Shown here in pieces: positions 52,476 through 64,000 of a stretch of DNA of 64,000 nt. Numbering within the stretch: position 1 is the first letter of the stretch; the number at the start of each line of letters is the position of its first letter. A program made the translations under genes and the position numbers. The notes beneath the pieces are model-generated. The model did no database searches. It saw only the letters and a program-made list of their open reading frames with translations, and was not told the origin of the DNA. This DNA is from Monomorium pharaonis (lineage: Eukaryota > Arthropoda > Insecta > Hymenoptera > Formicidae), in assembly GCF_013373865.1 (NCBI RefSeq), contig NC_050467.1:30338155-30402154 (forward strand), read 5' to 3'.

Positions 52476-53044
52476 TGTGTTAATGATAACGCACAGTGAT
52501 AAACACTCTTTAATAAGAAAGAAATTGAGACCTTTGATTTGATGACATAGTGATTTATCAAACCACTATGGAGAGTGTAACTCACGGCATGTAATGATCA
52601 TAGATTTTTTTTGTAATTTTAGTAATAAACTATTTTTTAAACAGTAAAATTCTTTCTTATTTACAATACTAATTATTATAATTTTCCGAGCACAAAAATT
52701 GGAAAAATTAAATATATTTCGTAATATCATGTTTATGGGTGCTTTCGTTTTGATACTTATAATACTTCAAGCATTATTCTATTCTTGTCAATTATTAAAT
52801 ATTATACACGAACAAATAATGCTTATCAGCACTATAAATGCAACTTTTGATTTTTTCGGCAAATGAGAACAACCCAAGTAGAACAGCTATAATACCATCA
52901 TTAGAGTAACTTTATTTATACTACTTATAAACAAAATTAAATAAATTCGTAAACTTTTTAAAACTAAATTAAGTTGAAATATTAAATTAGAAAGTGATAT
53001 CTAAAGTTAGATAAAATAATTGTAATATATGGAGAATTAAATAC
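52476..53044 (+). repeat. direct repeat copy 2 (see 45384)
   Basis: Same start TGTGTTAATGATAACG. A ~60-bp stretch present near the right end of copy 1 is missing. The internal small ORF is cut by TGA at the position of a Leu codon in copy 1. Confidence 0.75.
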
Positions 53045-53312
53045 ATTAAATATTTTTAATTAAATTTAAGTAAAATAAAACTTGAAAGAACACAAAGTTA
53101 TTTTTTATATGAGAATATATATTTTTCTTTTTTTTTAAATTTGCATATTTAAAATTAAGAAGAAAGGAAAAGAAAGGAAAAGAAAGGTCTTCGACGTAGG
53201 ATAAGAACCAACACTATATTAGACTTGTGCGGCAAGATCTCCGATGCGTACACTATATTCTGGAGCGCCGTCTGCGCCGATAACTCTCCTTGTCCACGAG
53301 ACTTCACACTTA

Positions 53313-55752
53313 CAAGGGAACGGACAGAACTGTCCCTCACCGATTTTAATGAGCTTTGGATATGTTGTAGAACATAAAAAAATATTAGACCCATATTTTT
53401 TTTTATCTGCGTATCTCGACGTTTAGGGGTTGAAACCACCCCTCGAAAATAACGTATTTTTTCGTTTTTTGCGAATATCTTTGAAAATATAAGATTTATT
53501 AAAAAATGTTTTATACGAAAGTTTTATGGCATTTTATACTCTTTACAATAGTATATTTATATGTTTTAAAAATTTCAAATTTTTTAATTTATCCCATCCT
53601 CACCCCTTTTTTTCAACATTTTAAAAATTTTGTAAGGACAAAAATTAAAAAGCATTAAAAGCCGAATCTACCCATATATAATAACATATGGGTTCCATCA
53701 TTCTCAATTATTAGCAAAACGAAATAGTAATCTCGCGCTATAAGTGCCGCGCTAGAAGTAGTGTTGCGTTATTTCTTTAATCGCGTCACACTCAATAACT
53801 GCCTCTTCTGCGTATATTTTTATATTAAAAGATAAAAATGGATTAATCTTAATTATATAATACGCAACGTATTACACGATATAAAACATAAATGCATATA
53901 TATAACAAAAGTAGCATATATATACGTATGTGCCTACGTACATTTTCATTGTTACAAATGCGAATATAAATTAATATAAAGCAAAATATTTTTTAACATT
54001 TAAAATTGCAAATACCATATAACGAAATATATAATATCAAGATAAAAATATAAAACATAAACTGCAATAACTATTTGCATAATTATATTATTTACACTAT
54101 ATGCACGTAGCACGCTCTGATAATAAAGATAATATAAGTATATAAGTATATAATTTAATTTAATTTGAAGTTTGAAGATACATTTATACGGGTGTATATA
54201 TACATTTTGCATATGACACGGACAAATACTTTAATATCAGTGTTGATAGAGGGACCGGTTGTTTTCGCGCAAGCGCATCACGTGAGGCTTCAATAAAATA
54301 TCCATTAGTAATAGGAAGGAGATCTTTGATCGTACATCTTGTACACGACACCAACGTATAAATATAGTAACAGTGATAGACGGATCGGTTGTTCTCGCGC
54401 AGGCGTGAAACTTCAATAAAGTATTTATTAGTAATAGGAAGGAAATATTTGATCCCCATACAATTTTTTTGCAAATTTATAAAAACGTGAACACATTTCA
54501 CATATTAAACACGCATGTATATTTTCTCGTATTAAATAGAATAATTTATAAATATTGTATTTTATTTGATAAATACTGGTAAGATTTTTTACAAAATTGT
54601 ATGGAGACCAAACATCTCCTTCCTATTACTAATAGATACTTTATTGAAGCCTCACGCCTGCGCAAGGACAACCGATCCGTCTATCACTGTTACTATATTT
54701 ATACGTTGGTGTCGTGTGCAAGATGTACGATCAAAGATCTCCTTGCTATTACTAATGGATATTTTATTGAAGCCTCACGTGAAGCGCTTGCGCTAAAACA
54801 ACCGGTTCCTCTATCAACACTGATATTAAAGTTATTTGTCCGTGTCATATGCAAAATGTATATATACATCCGTATAAATGTATTTTCAAACTTCAAATTA
54901 AATTAAATTATATACTTATATACTTATATTATCTTTATTATCAGAGCATGCTACGTGCATATAGTGTAAATAATATAATTATGCAAATAGTTATTGCAGT
55001 TTATGTTTTATATTTTTCTCTTGATATTATATATTTTGTTATATTGTATTTGCAGTTTTAAATGTTAAAAAATATTTTGCTTCATACTAATTTATATTCG
55101 CATTTGTAACAATGAAAATGTACGTAGGAACATACGTATATATATGGTACTTTTGTTATATATATGCATTTATGCTTTATATCGTGTAATACGTATTATT
55201 GCGTATTATATAATTAAGATTAATCCATTTTTATGTTTTAATATCAAAATATACGCAAAAGAGGCAGTTATTGAGTGTGACGCGACTAAAGAAATAACGC
55301 AACACTACTTCTAGCGCGGCACCTACAGCGCGAGATTACTATCTCGTTTTGCTAATAATTGAGAATGATGGAACCCATATGTTATTATATATGGGTGGAT
55401 TCGGCTTTTAATGCTCTTTAATTATGTCCTTACAAAATTTTTTAAATGTTGAAAAAAAGGGGTGGGGGTGGGATAAATTAAAAAATTTGAAATTTAAAAA
55501 AAATCTAAATATACTATTGTAAAGAGTATAAAATACCATAAAACTTTCGTATAGAACATTTTTTCATAAACCTTATATTTTCAAAGATATTCGCAAAAAA
55601 CAAAAAAATGCGTTATTTTCGAGGGGTGGTTTCAACCCCTAAACGTCGAGATACGCAGATAAAAAAAAATATGGGTCTAATAATTTCTTATGTTCTACAA
55701 CATATCCAAAGCTCATTAAAATCGGTGAGGGACAGTTCTGTCCGTTCCCTTG
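53313..55752. mobile_element. 2.44-kb foldback transposon with ~1.2-kb inverted arms
   Basis: Ends CAAGGGAACGGACAGAACTG and its complement, with TTA at 53310-53312 and 55753-55755 as target duplication. The arms (53313-about 54485 and about 54585-55752) match nearly base for base around a ~100-bp AT loop. Inside each arm a ~120-bp segment (CCTATTACTAATGGATATTT-like) is directly repeated once. The 105- and 101-codon ORFs in the arms are the same repeat read out and look non-coding. No transposase. Confidence 0.9.
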
Positions 55753-56084
55753 TTAGATAAATACAACACACAAAAAAAAAACAAATATCAAAAAAAGTAT
55801 CAAAAAACATTAAGTAAAAACATTTAGTAAAACTTATCTGAGAAGGGAAAAGAAAGATCTTCATCGACGTAGGAACAAAACCAACACTATATTACACTAC
55901 ATTACACTACATTAATACTATTACACTATTAACCCATCAAAACGCGCGATCTCCGCGATGACAGCTGCTCACAGGGATGACAGCTGCTCGAGAAGTAAGC
56001 GCAGCGAGAGAACCAATCGGCATCGCGGAAAAGCGACAACAATAAACTTCGAGAAATGCGAGCAATCGACTTTACATCTCCTTT
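55753..56084. other. flank resembling the left flank of the foldback
   Basis: AAGAAAGATCTTCATCGACG at about 55850 and ACCAACACTATATTA nearby resemble 53178-53225 on the other side of the foldback, in the same orientation. A GC-richer stretch 55930-56040 has two GATGACAGCTGCTC words. No gene. Confidence 0.4.
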
Positions 56085-56724
56085 TTAAGATAGGATTCAG
56101 AATTCTTTGTAGTTGTTTGTAGTAATTTTGCAATCGTCGATAGTTGTATCTTTATAGGATATAGTTGTTTAAACGATATTTCATCAAAAACAAACTTCAT
56201 TAATTATAAGGAGTTTTTTAATTCACTTTGTCTGTGTCATTTATAATCGTAGTGGTTTGTAGTGTTTTTCGTCTCGTTTGTAGTTTAACCATTAAAAAGT
56301 TATAAATATTTGTTTAAACATCCAAAGCGTGGACATTGTTAATTACTAAAATTTTTTACATACGCTGTTTTCATGTGATTCGGAATCATTTGTAGTTGTT
56401 TGTAGTGTTTTCCTTTTTGTTTGCGGCTACACCGCACAAGAATTATAATTATTTAAACAATTTGCCAAGAAAAATTTTTCGCATTGTTATTTATGACATT
56501 GTTAAACATTGATGAACTGTGTTAAACACGTTTTTTAATAAGTAAATGTTTCTAACAAAATAAAATATAAAATTCAAGTAGCTTTTTGTACGCTATTAAA
56601 TAAAAGCTCTAATAATCAATTTAAAAAATAACTTGTAGGATAAGTAGCGTAAAGCTCAAAATCTTTAAACTAAAAAACTAATGCTATTAAAAGTTGATTG
56701 TACAATATTAACACGCTCACGCAC

Positions 56725-56785
<61 letters not shown>

Positions 56786-58140
56786 CGCACGCGCGCGCAT
56801 ACAATTAATAAGATTTTTTTTATTCGCTGAATTGTTTAATCTTTATAAGTCACATGGGGTGACGTAAATTCCAACGTTTCTTCAAATGCTTACCACGGCG
56901 ACACTTTTTAATTTTTTCATGCAAAACTATTATTGCATTAAATTCAAGCACTTTAAAATACGGACCTATTACAGATTTTATCATGATATTGTAATTTTAA
57001 AATAGTAAAAAAGATTGGAGAAGCGAAACAATAAAAATTAAAATTATCAATGCGAAAGTTTACTAAAAAGGTAACAGCCAGTTACCTTTAAGAATTAAAC
57101 AAATATTATTCGAACAATGCGAAAACAACCAAGAAAAATTGTCAAAAACAAATATAAACGATTTAGAATCATGTACGGAAACAAGCGAATTTGAAAAATT
57201 TTGATTATAATTAAAAAATTGAATATTTAAATAAATATCCAACATATAACTCCTGAATACAACTATAAACAAAAAGAAAAGCACTACAAACAATTACAAA
57301 CGATTTTAAATAACATAGAAGAAGCGCATTAAAAAATGTTAATAATGAACAAAATTCGTTTTTTGATATTTAAACAAATGTTTATAACTTCTGAACAATG
57401 TAACTACAAATAAAACGAAAAGCACTACAAACAACTACAAATGATGCTGAATCACATGGAAAAAAACATTTGAAAAATCTTAGTATTTAACAATGTTCAC
57501 GCTTCACGCTTTAGATGTTTAAACAAATGTTTATAACTTTTTAACGGTGAATCTACAAACGGAACAAAAACAACTACAAACAACTACAAACGATTCTGAA
57601 TCACATGGAAAAAGAACATTAAAAAAATCTTAGTAATTAACAATGTTCACGCTTTGGATATTTAAACAAATGTTTATAACTTTTTAACGGTGAAGCTACA
57701 AACGAAACAAAAAGCACTACAAACAACTACAAACGATTATAAATGACAGGGACTAAATGAATTTAAAAACTCTTTATAATTAATGAAGTTTGTTCTTGAT
57801 GAATTATCGTTTAAACAACTATATCTTATAAAGATACAACTATCAACGATTGCAAAATTACTACAAACAACTACAAACGATTCTGAATCACATTAAAAAA
57901 GTACATTTAAAAAAATCTTAGTAATTAACAGTGTTCACACTTTGGATGTTTAAACAAATGTTTATAACTTTTTAATGGTAAAACTACAAACAAAAATAAA
58001 AGCACTACAAACAACTACTAACGATTCTGAATCACATAGAAAAAGCAGATTAAAAAAAACTTAATTTCAATTTTTTGAGCGCAACTATATGTTGAACAGT
58101 GTAACTACAAACAAAAAGAGAATTACTACAAACAACTACA
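56085..58140. repeat. inverted arrays of the 143-bp repeat
   Basis: 56085-56480 reads in the + direction (GTAGTTGTTTGTAGT). About 57280-58140 reads in the - direction (ACTACAAACAACTACAAACG), with units at 57397, 57528, 57671 and 57959 (the last spacing is two units). A unit variant around ATCTTTATAGGATATAG at 56147 pairs with its complement at about 57824, so the whole can fold back on itself. The spacer holds a (CA)n run and no gene. Confidence 0.75.
56713..56782. repeat. (CA)n microsatellite
   Basis: About 34 CA units followed by a CG-alternating GCGCACGCGCGCGC stretch, a potential Z-DNA former. Confidence 0.95.
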
Positions 58141-58375
58141 AACAAAATCCCAACATTTCCTGTAAAAAAAATTACTTTTTTAAAAGTGGGGTTTCAAGTT
58201 CACACAACTCCAATACACGACCTTATCGTTCGTTTTTCTAAACTGATTTACAATTGGTATTACTTTGTCAATATCCTTTCAGTATTAAGATTTTCGATTA
58301 TTTACAGTTACCGTACTGCTGTGTCAAGAAAAAGAATTGTTAAGTTACTAATGTAGTTAACCTGCAATTTTTTCA

Positions 58376-58490
58376 TTGGCACGATAGCGTACAGAAATCG
58401 TAATAACAAATAAGTAAACATGATATGTTGTTCCTATAAATATGTTTCTTTACTTGTTTGTTATAACGCTTCCTGTATGCTATCGTCCCA
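58376..58490. repeat. small MITE
   Basis: GGCACGATAGCGTACAG and CTGTATGCTATCGTCCC ends; arms of ~45 bp through ATAACAAATAAGTAAA. Confidence 0.75.
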
Positions 58491-58568
58491 AGCAGGGTAA
58501 TGAAAATGCAAATTAAAAAATAATGCATTATTATTATTTTTTTAATAAATAATTATTTCTTTACTTAT

Positions 58569-58735
58569 TAATTATTAAAAAAGTAATGCGTAATGAAAAA
58601 AATCGCATTACTTATTAAAAAAGTAATCCGTAATGAAAAAAATCGCATTACTTATTAAAAAAGTAATGCGTAATAAAAAAAATCGCATTACTTGTTAAAA
58701 AAGTAATGCATAATTAAGGATCTTCGCATTAGTTA
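58569..58735. repeat. 40-bp tandem repeats, ~4 copies
   Basis: Units of TTATTAAAAAAGTAATGCGT, then AATGAAAAAAATCGCATTAC. The unit is itself palindromic (GTAATGCG with CGCATTAC). Confidence 0.85.
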
Positions 58736-58799
58736 TTGAAAAAATATTTTTTAATGAAACCGTAATGCATTATATACAAAAAGTAATGCATTATTTAGA

Positions 58800-59218
58800 A
58801 CCCTGGTGCCAAGGAAAAAAGCGGTTAACTTCATGTGGCGACACGCCACAGCGCGACGCGCGCGCGCGCGCACGCAGCGTCCGCGGCCGGGTCAGCGTCC
58901 CCGGCGACCGCGAGTAGTGCGCGCGGCCGCCACTAGGCGAAAGCGCGGCGCCTCAACTCACAAGAAGAAATGTAACACGAGGTTTACATAAGCAGACCAC
59001 CCACGTCGTGGAATCAAGCCAAGCTTCAGAGTATAGAGAGCTCATTAGGGCCTATACTACACTTGCGATCACTTTTTGGAAGTAGTACCAACGGGCCCCG
59101 GTGTATCTGACATTCGGCGCGGGCGAGCTCTCTGGTACGACAAGGAACCCCTACGGGAGACAACACAGCCAAGCTGCCCCGCTGCCAACTCGGCCACCGC
59201 GGTCTTAGGGTCAATCCG
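58800..59218. other. GC-rich island, no clear gene
   Basis: 58840-58950 is extremely GC/CpG-rich (runs of GCGCGC). It may be the edge of the same insertion as the ORF at 59219. Confidence 0.35.
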
Positions 59219-59686
59219 GTGAGACCGGACGCCAGGAGCCTTGCAAAGCCGCTGGGAGCCCAGGAGTCGCCAACCAAGAAGAGCAACATTCCGTGGCGGC
59301 TAATCCGGATCGCTTTCTCCCCGGAGAAGCCCAGGGATCCCCGTCTCCAGCCCAGAGGTCTTCCTCGCCATCCTCCGGTCCACAGGGCGACACAGACCGC
59401 TGGTCGAGGAAAAATCATCCGAGCATCGCAGACCGCAACATCTGGTCCTGCGGTTTCCATTGGCAGGTCCACACAAACCGCAACCGGCCCTCGGGTGATC
59501 TCAGACCTGACCACCAGGGGTACGCAGGCCTCCTCCGACGATATTATCGCTGCTTCGCCAACGTCGCCAGAAGCCCCTGAGACTCCACAGGCGCTCCCTC
59601 AAACGCCTGGGAAGCATATTCCCCGCGCTCTCCTAGAGAAGAAGCGAGCCGTGTTCAGGGAGCTCTTCGGCAGCGACAGCGAATAG
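59219..59686 (+). CDS. 155-aa ORF of unknown function in a GC-rich island
   Basis: An ORF read from 59219 (GTG; the first ATG is not required for this frame). It is basic at the N-terminus and Ser/Thr/Pro-rich, with repeats of RxTQTA (HRATQTAGRG, GRSTQTATG). It ends RALLEKKRAVFRELFGSDSE. Another in-frame-looking stretch (AEEVATTEKLFRAALTPTKS, about 59772-59870) follows in a different frame. The RELFGS tail resembles the N-terminus of the Gypsy ORF3 (ERELFGS), and a purine tract AAAAGGGGG lies at 59926. This may be a decayed retroelement, but the link rests on a short motif. Confidence 0.35.
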   Translation: MRPDARSLAKPLGAQESPTKKSNIPWRLIRIAFSPEKPRDPRLQPRGLPRHPPVHRATQTAGRGKIIRASQTATSGPAVSIGRSTQTATGPRVISDLTTRGTQASSDDIIAASPTSPEAPETPQALPQTPGKHIPRALLEKKRAVFRELFGSDSE

Positions 59687-60182
59687 GAGCAACCTCATTT
59701 CCTCCGGGCACCTTCGGGTGCCGCCTAATCCTTCCACATTCTACACGGACCCTCTTCCGAGGCTAAGATTGCTGAGGAAGTCGCAACCACCGAAAAGCTA
59801 TTCCGAGCGGCGCTTACTCCCACTAAGTCCAGAACGAACCAGCTTTCGGCTCAAGAGATCAATTATACACTTACGCAATAACAAGTGTATATAGAAAGAT
59901 TAAATATATCTGACACGTTTTATTGTTTGTAAAAGGGGGCCTTCTGATTGAACCAGACCTAACCACGATCCCCCATACTTCATTAGTAACTTAATCACTC
60001 TTTTTATAAATATATATTTATATATGAAATATATATTCATATAAATATAATTATACACAATTATATATACAAAAATTTTTACGGGAATTTCTTCTGTGTG
60101 TGTGTGTGTGTGTGTATGTTTTTACCATTGGTTTTTTGTCATTACAGGTTATTTAACGTATATTGCTACAGCAGTTCTTTAT

Positions 60183-60835
60183 AATGTCAGTATTTAAAAA
60201 AAAGGTGTTTGACATCGTCCAGTTTATAGACTATGAGAACGATGGAAATAAGTCCATTGATTGTGTTCCATCATCATGGATATCATTAGACAAAGAAACA
60301 CACCAATTTTAATGACACAATTTATGCCACCTTCTTATACAAAAAAAACATGCAGTGTGTTACATAAATTGGTACAAGAAAAGAAAAGTGCACCAAATAA
60401 GTGACCTAATTATCCCATAAAAATTGTGGAAAGTGCTAGTACGTATTGTTTTTACAAATACAATATATATAACAGTAACAAGTTACTTACAAACAGTGAC
60501 TTTTCTAATCTTATTATACGTTTATAAGATACGTGCAATTTCTTTCCTTGGACTAGATTCTTGATTTATGTTATTAATTATATTGTATTTATATCAGGTA
60601 CTTATTCTAAAGCTTTATTAAAAATAGATAAATTAAAGAGTAAAGAATTTGTATATACTACAGATATAGAAAAAAAAAGAAAATAATGCTCACGTACAAA
60701 TTGGAAAAAAAAATAAAGAACCTCCAATACGTGATATGCATGGCAGTGTAGCACATAGACATTCTTCTAGTACTTCATCTTCTAGTACTTCATCTTCTAA
60801 TACTTCATCTTCTGATGCTCTGAGTATTTTATATA
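60183..60835 (+). pseudogene. decayed N-terminus of a DUF4806-type protein
   Basis: ATG about 60184: MSVFKKKVFDIVQFIDYEND, then IDCVPSSWISLDKETHQF, then a frameshift to MTQFMPPSYTKKTCSVLHK with a stop in place of Trp (P-N-K-stop-P-N-Y) and a GTACGT donor near 60439. A second exon after TCAG (about 60597) reads TYSKALLKIDKLKSKEF. A third stretch with SSSTSSS repeats is cut by an element end at 60843. The opening V-x-F-x-D...VP-x-x-WI is the usual start of DUF4806-type proteins. Confidence 0.5.
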
Positions 60836-60842
60836 TATATAC

Positions 60843-61180
60843 AGGGTGTCCCAAATCTGGTGTGCAATACTTCATGGAAAGATAGACGGGATCGAGATGA
60901 ACATAAAAATCCAATATAGTCTTGGTTAGGTCTATCAATAATCAAGATATAAATTTTTTAATTTATGCGAATGAGAGCGCGCCTTGCGCGCCGCAGGAAG
61001 GGCTCGAGCCGCTCGAGCCATAGCACGGCCTACTGTCTCAAGCATTGGCTGCCGTCGGCGGCGGGGGGAAGAAGGAGAAGCGTGGCGTCGTCGCCGTTCC
61101 CACGTCTCGCCGCACCGCGCCTAAGCTCGCGTCGATGGCTGCTACGCATACTCGCGATTACATGACAAGATTATAAATTA
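60843..61180. mobile_element. end of a CAGGGTGT-type transposon, one-sided
   Basis: CAGGGTGTCCCAAATCTGG follows a TATA run, like the ends of the element at 23004, and leads into a GC-rich block (61000-61150). No matching opposite end was found. Confidence 0.4.
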
Positions 61181-61524
61181 TTAATAAAAATATGACAAAT
61201 TTAAATCGTAATAAACTTCTGTAAATAAGAAAGTCAAAAGAGAGAAAGCGATGGAAACGTATGAATCCTGCAAATAATATAATATTTGCCGCATCAAATT
61301 CTCTTATCGTTTTTTATGGAATATTCAATTAACGAAGATTTATCACGATTGATTCTTTATACATTCTCCTTTCGTAACCATCTTATTAGAAAATTACAAA
61401 ATACTATCCCTAATATACACTCTTTGTAAAATAACACGATAGAAAAATATTCACGTTTGATCTAAGGACTTCAGGATAAATTATTCGATGCGACTTCTAC
61501 GGTAATTATAGGTAATCAGAGATC

Positions 61525-61745
61525 AATGTTATGTCAAGTATCGTTAGTATGGTTAACTACAAAGGATTTTCTCTTGTATATGATAGAGAACTTCGAGTTT
61601 CTTCTATCGTTAATACATTATAAGTCACTGAAAATCTGTCGTAATTAATAATGCAATTAAAGGTAGAAGAAACTGTAAGTTTTCTATGGTTATAAAAGAA
61701 AATCCTTCGTTGTATTAACAATACATGATATTAAACATTAATTTT
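61525..61745. repeat. imperfect palindrome
   Basis: ACAAAGGATTTTCTCTTGTA pairs with TAAAAGAAAATCCTTCGTTG; the arms also share GTTTCTTCTA. Confidence 0.6.
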
Positions 61746-61769
61746 TAAGCATAATTATCGTAGCATCGC

Positions 61770-61876
61770 GCCTAAGCTATCGTGAAATCGTTACATCAAG
61801 AGGGAATATTTTTCAGTGTTATTACAAAGAGTGTAACATACTATGGATAAGTATTTCGCGCATTTTAGTATGACAC

Positions 61877-61949
<73 letters not shown>

Positions 61950-62179
61950 CCTCTTTCTTCCTCTTTCCCTCTCAAGCACTACGTAGTAGACAAATACAAT
62001 AAATATTATCACGTTTAACAACATTAGTTTGTACTATTCTACTTTCATTATGTGTGTAAATTGAATAAAATTTTAACAATTATCATTTCTTTATATTTTT
62101 AGTATTACACATGTTGTTAAACGTGGTAATATTTATTGTATTTGTGTACTACGTAGTGCTTGAGAGGGAAAGAGGGAGA

Positions 62180-62246
<67 letters not shown>

Positions 62247-62353
62247 GTGTCATACTAAAATGCGCGAAATACTTATCCATAGTATGTTACACTCTTTGTA
62301 ATAACACTGAAAAATATTCCCTCTTGATGTAACGATTTCACGATAGCTTAGGC
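61770..62353. repeat. ~580-bp palindrome with a microsatellite in each arm
   Basis: The ends GCCTAAGCTATCGTGAAATC and its complement are nearly identical over ~250 bp. The left arm contains (CT)n at about 61876-61945; the right arm contains the mirrored (AG)n at about 62182-62247. The loop is ~85 bp. Confidence 0.9.
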
Positions 62354-63092
62354 GAAACTCAGTCTTTCGATCCCTCTGTAATAAATGTTAACCTGGCTGT
62401 GTTAGAATAATGTTCGAAAAACAGGAAGATCTGCTCTATGGCCCTGGAATCGCAGATTAGCAAAAAACTGCGGTAAGTTAAAATAAATTACGATTTTTTC
62501 ACGATTTTGTTACTCGAACTTTAAACGCGTTTTTCTCCAAACTACTTTTTTAAAATTGGCGTGCAAGATAACTCAAAAACTATTCATCCGATTGAGTTTT
62601 CCTTGTGCATACATTTAGATAAATACTTTCCTCATAAATTGAACCTTTATTTGTAATTGTATTGTTTAAATAAATTATTTTTATTGCATAATTAACACGA
62701 AAATTTTTCGTAAAAATCAATACTTTTTTTTCTACGTGTCGCCACTTTTACAATTTTGCATTATTTTCTTTAACAATAGGTTTAATCGATAACGCAAACC
62801 GTACAAAAAAGAAATCTATTTGGTTTTTTGTTTCAGATGAATACAAGCAGCGCTACATTGCACGCCGACAAGTGACTTCAACGTCAATGCATTTGATTTA
62901 CATTATGATTATTTATAAAATACATATTACTTTTCTATCAAAAAATATTTTTTTAGTAGTTCAATATTACAATAACATACCCTGAAAATTTCAAAAGAAT
63001 TGGTTGTATAATTTCCTCAAACAAAATTCAAAAAAATCACTCAATTTTCAACGCGTTACATGACTTGCCCCCCTTAAATAACGTATTACAAA
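62354..63092. other. intergenic, no feature recognised
   Basis: AT-rich. ATCCGATTGAGTTTTCC and TGACTTGCCCCCCTT stretches look like dispersed-repeat fragments but nothing pairs with them inside the window. Confidence 0.3.
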
Positions 63093-63717
63093 ATGAGACA
63101 ATTCGCAATAAATTTGTATGTAAAGTACAGTGTTAATTCCGTAAGTATATGCAGCCCGTGTTGTATTATTAAAAGGAATATCTTTTTCCAAAAGAAGAAT
63201 ATTGCATTTCTCATAAATAATAGAACAATATTATCAAAAAATTTGCTTGCTGTAATACGAAAATTTTTACATCGAAATTTGGCAACAAGAATGACATGTG
63301 TGAAACAAACCAACAAAAAATTTACGCTAAAGCCATCACACTTTTACAACTGCATAGTCGGTTAGTGTACATATAACAATGCAAGTCAAGTGTGAATCAT
63401 ATATTTTTGAAAGATTGTTTCTTATATCATTTATTATTTTAGAGGTGTTCAAAGAAAAACATACAAGTGAAGTTTTACAAGGAGATATGTCAGAGAAACT
63501 GTTAGAAAGAATAATAAGTATTATATTAACTAATTCTAAAGATTGGGAAAAGGGACGAACAAAAAACACAAATATTAAAAGAACTGATGACGATCAGGAA
63601 AGCGTAACAGAAGATGATACGGAGATTGTTACAAACGCTCAGGAAATCGTAGCGGGCGAAGATGATGGAGATAAAAATGCAGGCAATGTTTCTAATGTAC
63701 AAAACTTAACATAAATT
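63093..63717 (+). CDS. possible two-exon gene of unknown function
   Basis: Exon 1 63093-63360 (MRQFAINLYVKYSVNS start, basic, LLAVIRKFLHR). An 82-base intron with GTTAGT and TTTTAG ends. Exon 2 63443-63717 (VFKEKHTSEVLQGDMSEKL, then a strongly acidic tail, ending VSNVQNLT and TAA). The split Glu codon (G|AG) keeps the frame, which is the main evidence. AATAAA at about 63937 could be its polyadenylation signal. No domain recognised. Without expression data it may be chance or part of an old transposon. Confidence 0.35.
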
Positions 63718-64000
63718 TGAGCGCATTTTCTAATTTTATTATGTTGCAATTTTGTTCAAACACTAAGAGTTTTATATAACGATTGTTTTGTTTTTCTGTT
63801 CAACAATATACATGTCATTTAATGATTTCTAGATATAAACGCAATGTTAGATATAAACGCACGCGCGAACATGTTAGTATAGAACCTATATACAAAAAAA
63901 TTAGTTTTCAATCAACAATTGATATACTTATACATAAATAAAACAATGATTGTGTTAATTGGAATATATTTGTCTTTAATCAAGAAAATTATTCTATAAC

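Noticed and set aside
54184..54906. ORFs of about 100 codons on both strands in the foldback arms
   Set aside because: The same palindromic sequence read twice, with internal direct repeats; no conserved domain.
59926..59980. LTR end or PPT of a second Gypsy copy
   Set aside because: AAAAGGGGG resembles a PPT, but no LTR with TG...CA ends, primer site or target duplication could be defined around it.
61791..62332. RERERER ORFs
   Set aside because: Microsatellite translation in palindrome arms.

Overview
The window looks like a transposon-dense, non-genic stretch of an insect nuclear genome, most likely a hymenopteran and probably an ant. The backbone is AT-rich, introns follow GT-AG rules, insect-type transposons (Ty3/Gypsy, LINE, Helitron-type helicase, tnp2-like and RNase-H-like transposases, DUF4806-type proteins) dominate, and the only recognisable host-gene homology is a decayed tyrosine-hydroxylase exon. 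The taxonomic call is inference from sequence style; nothing here proves the species.

Left third (1-17.8 kb): several foldback/MITE-like elements, then a tnp2-like DNA transposase gene (exon 1 2925-3048, exon 2 from 4107, stop 13059-13061). It is split by a full-length, apparently very young Ty3/Gypsy retrotransposon (6227-12844) with 767-bp LTRs that look identical, a CGTT target duplication, a tRNA-Lys-type primer site, gag, a GGGAAAC -1 frameshift site with a downstream stem-loop, pol (one in-frame TGA between RNase H and integrase) and an unusual third, proline-rich ORF. About 500-bp inverted repeats lie in the transposase intron and beyond its 3' end, followed by a 239-bp tandem array and a dense cluster of small palindromic elements.

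Middle (17.8-46 kb): a complete minus-strand LINE with a 13-bp target duplication and intact ORF1 and ORF2; a 1.33-kb foldback element; nested MITEs; a decayed RNase-H-fold transposase gene whose last exon, after a 2.2-kb intron, encodes a USP/peptidase-C19-like domain; the tyrosine-hydroxylase pseudo-exon inside an intron of a minus-strand DUF4806-type gene; a second, broken tnp2-like transposase in the same orientation as that gene; and a PIF1-type Helitron helicase remnant.

Right third (46-64 kb): long TC microsatellites, a six-exon OB-fold/RPA-like gene (49078-52463) resembling the single-strand-binding partners of Helitrons, a 2.44-kb near-perfect foldback with TTA target duplication, arrays of a 143-bp repeat, a GC-rich island with a 155-aa ORF, a second decayed DUF4806-type N-terminus, large palindromes carrying microsatellites in both arms, and a possible two-exon gene at the right edge.

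Most elements are decayed. The Gypsy element and the LINE are the youngest-looking. The strongest mechanistic signals are the Gypsy frameshift cassette, the missing AUG of LINE ORF2, the transposase/USP gene structure, and the Helitron helicase plus RPA-like pair. All reading was by eye, so boundaries marked approximate may be off by tens of bases.
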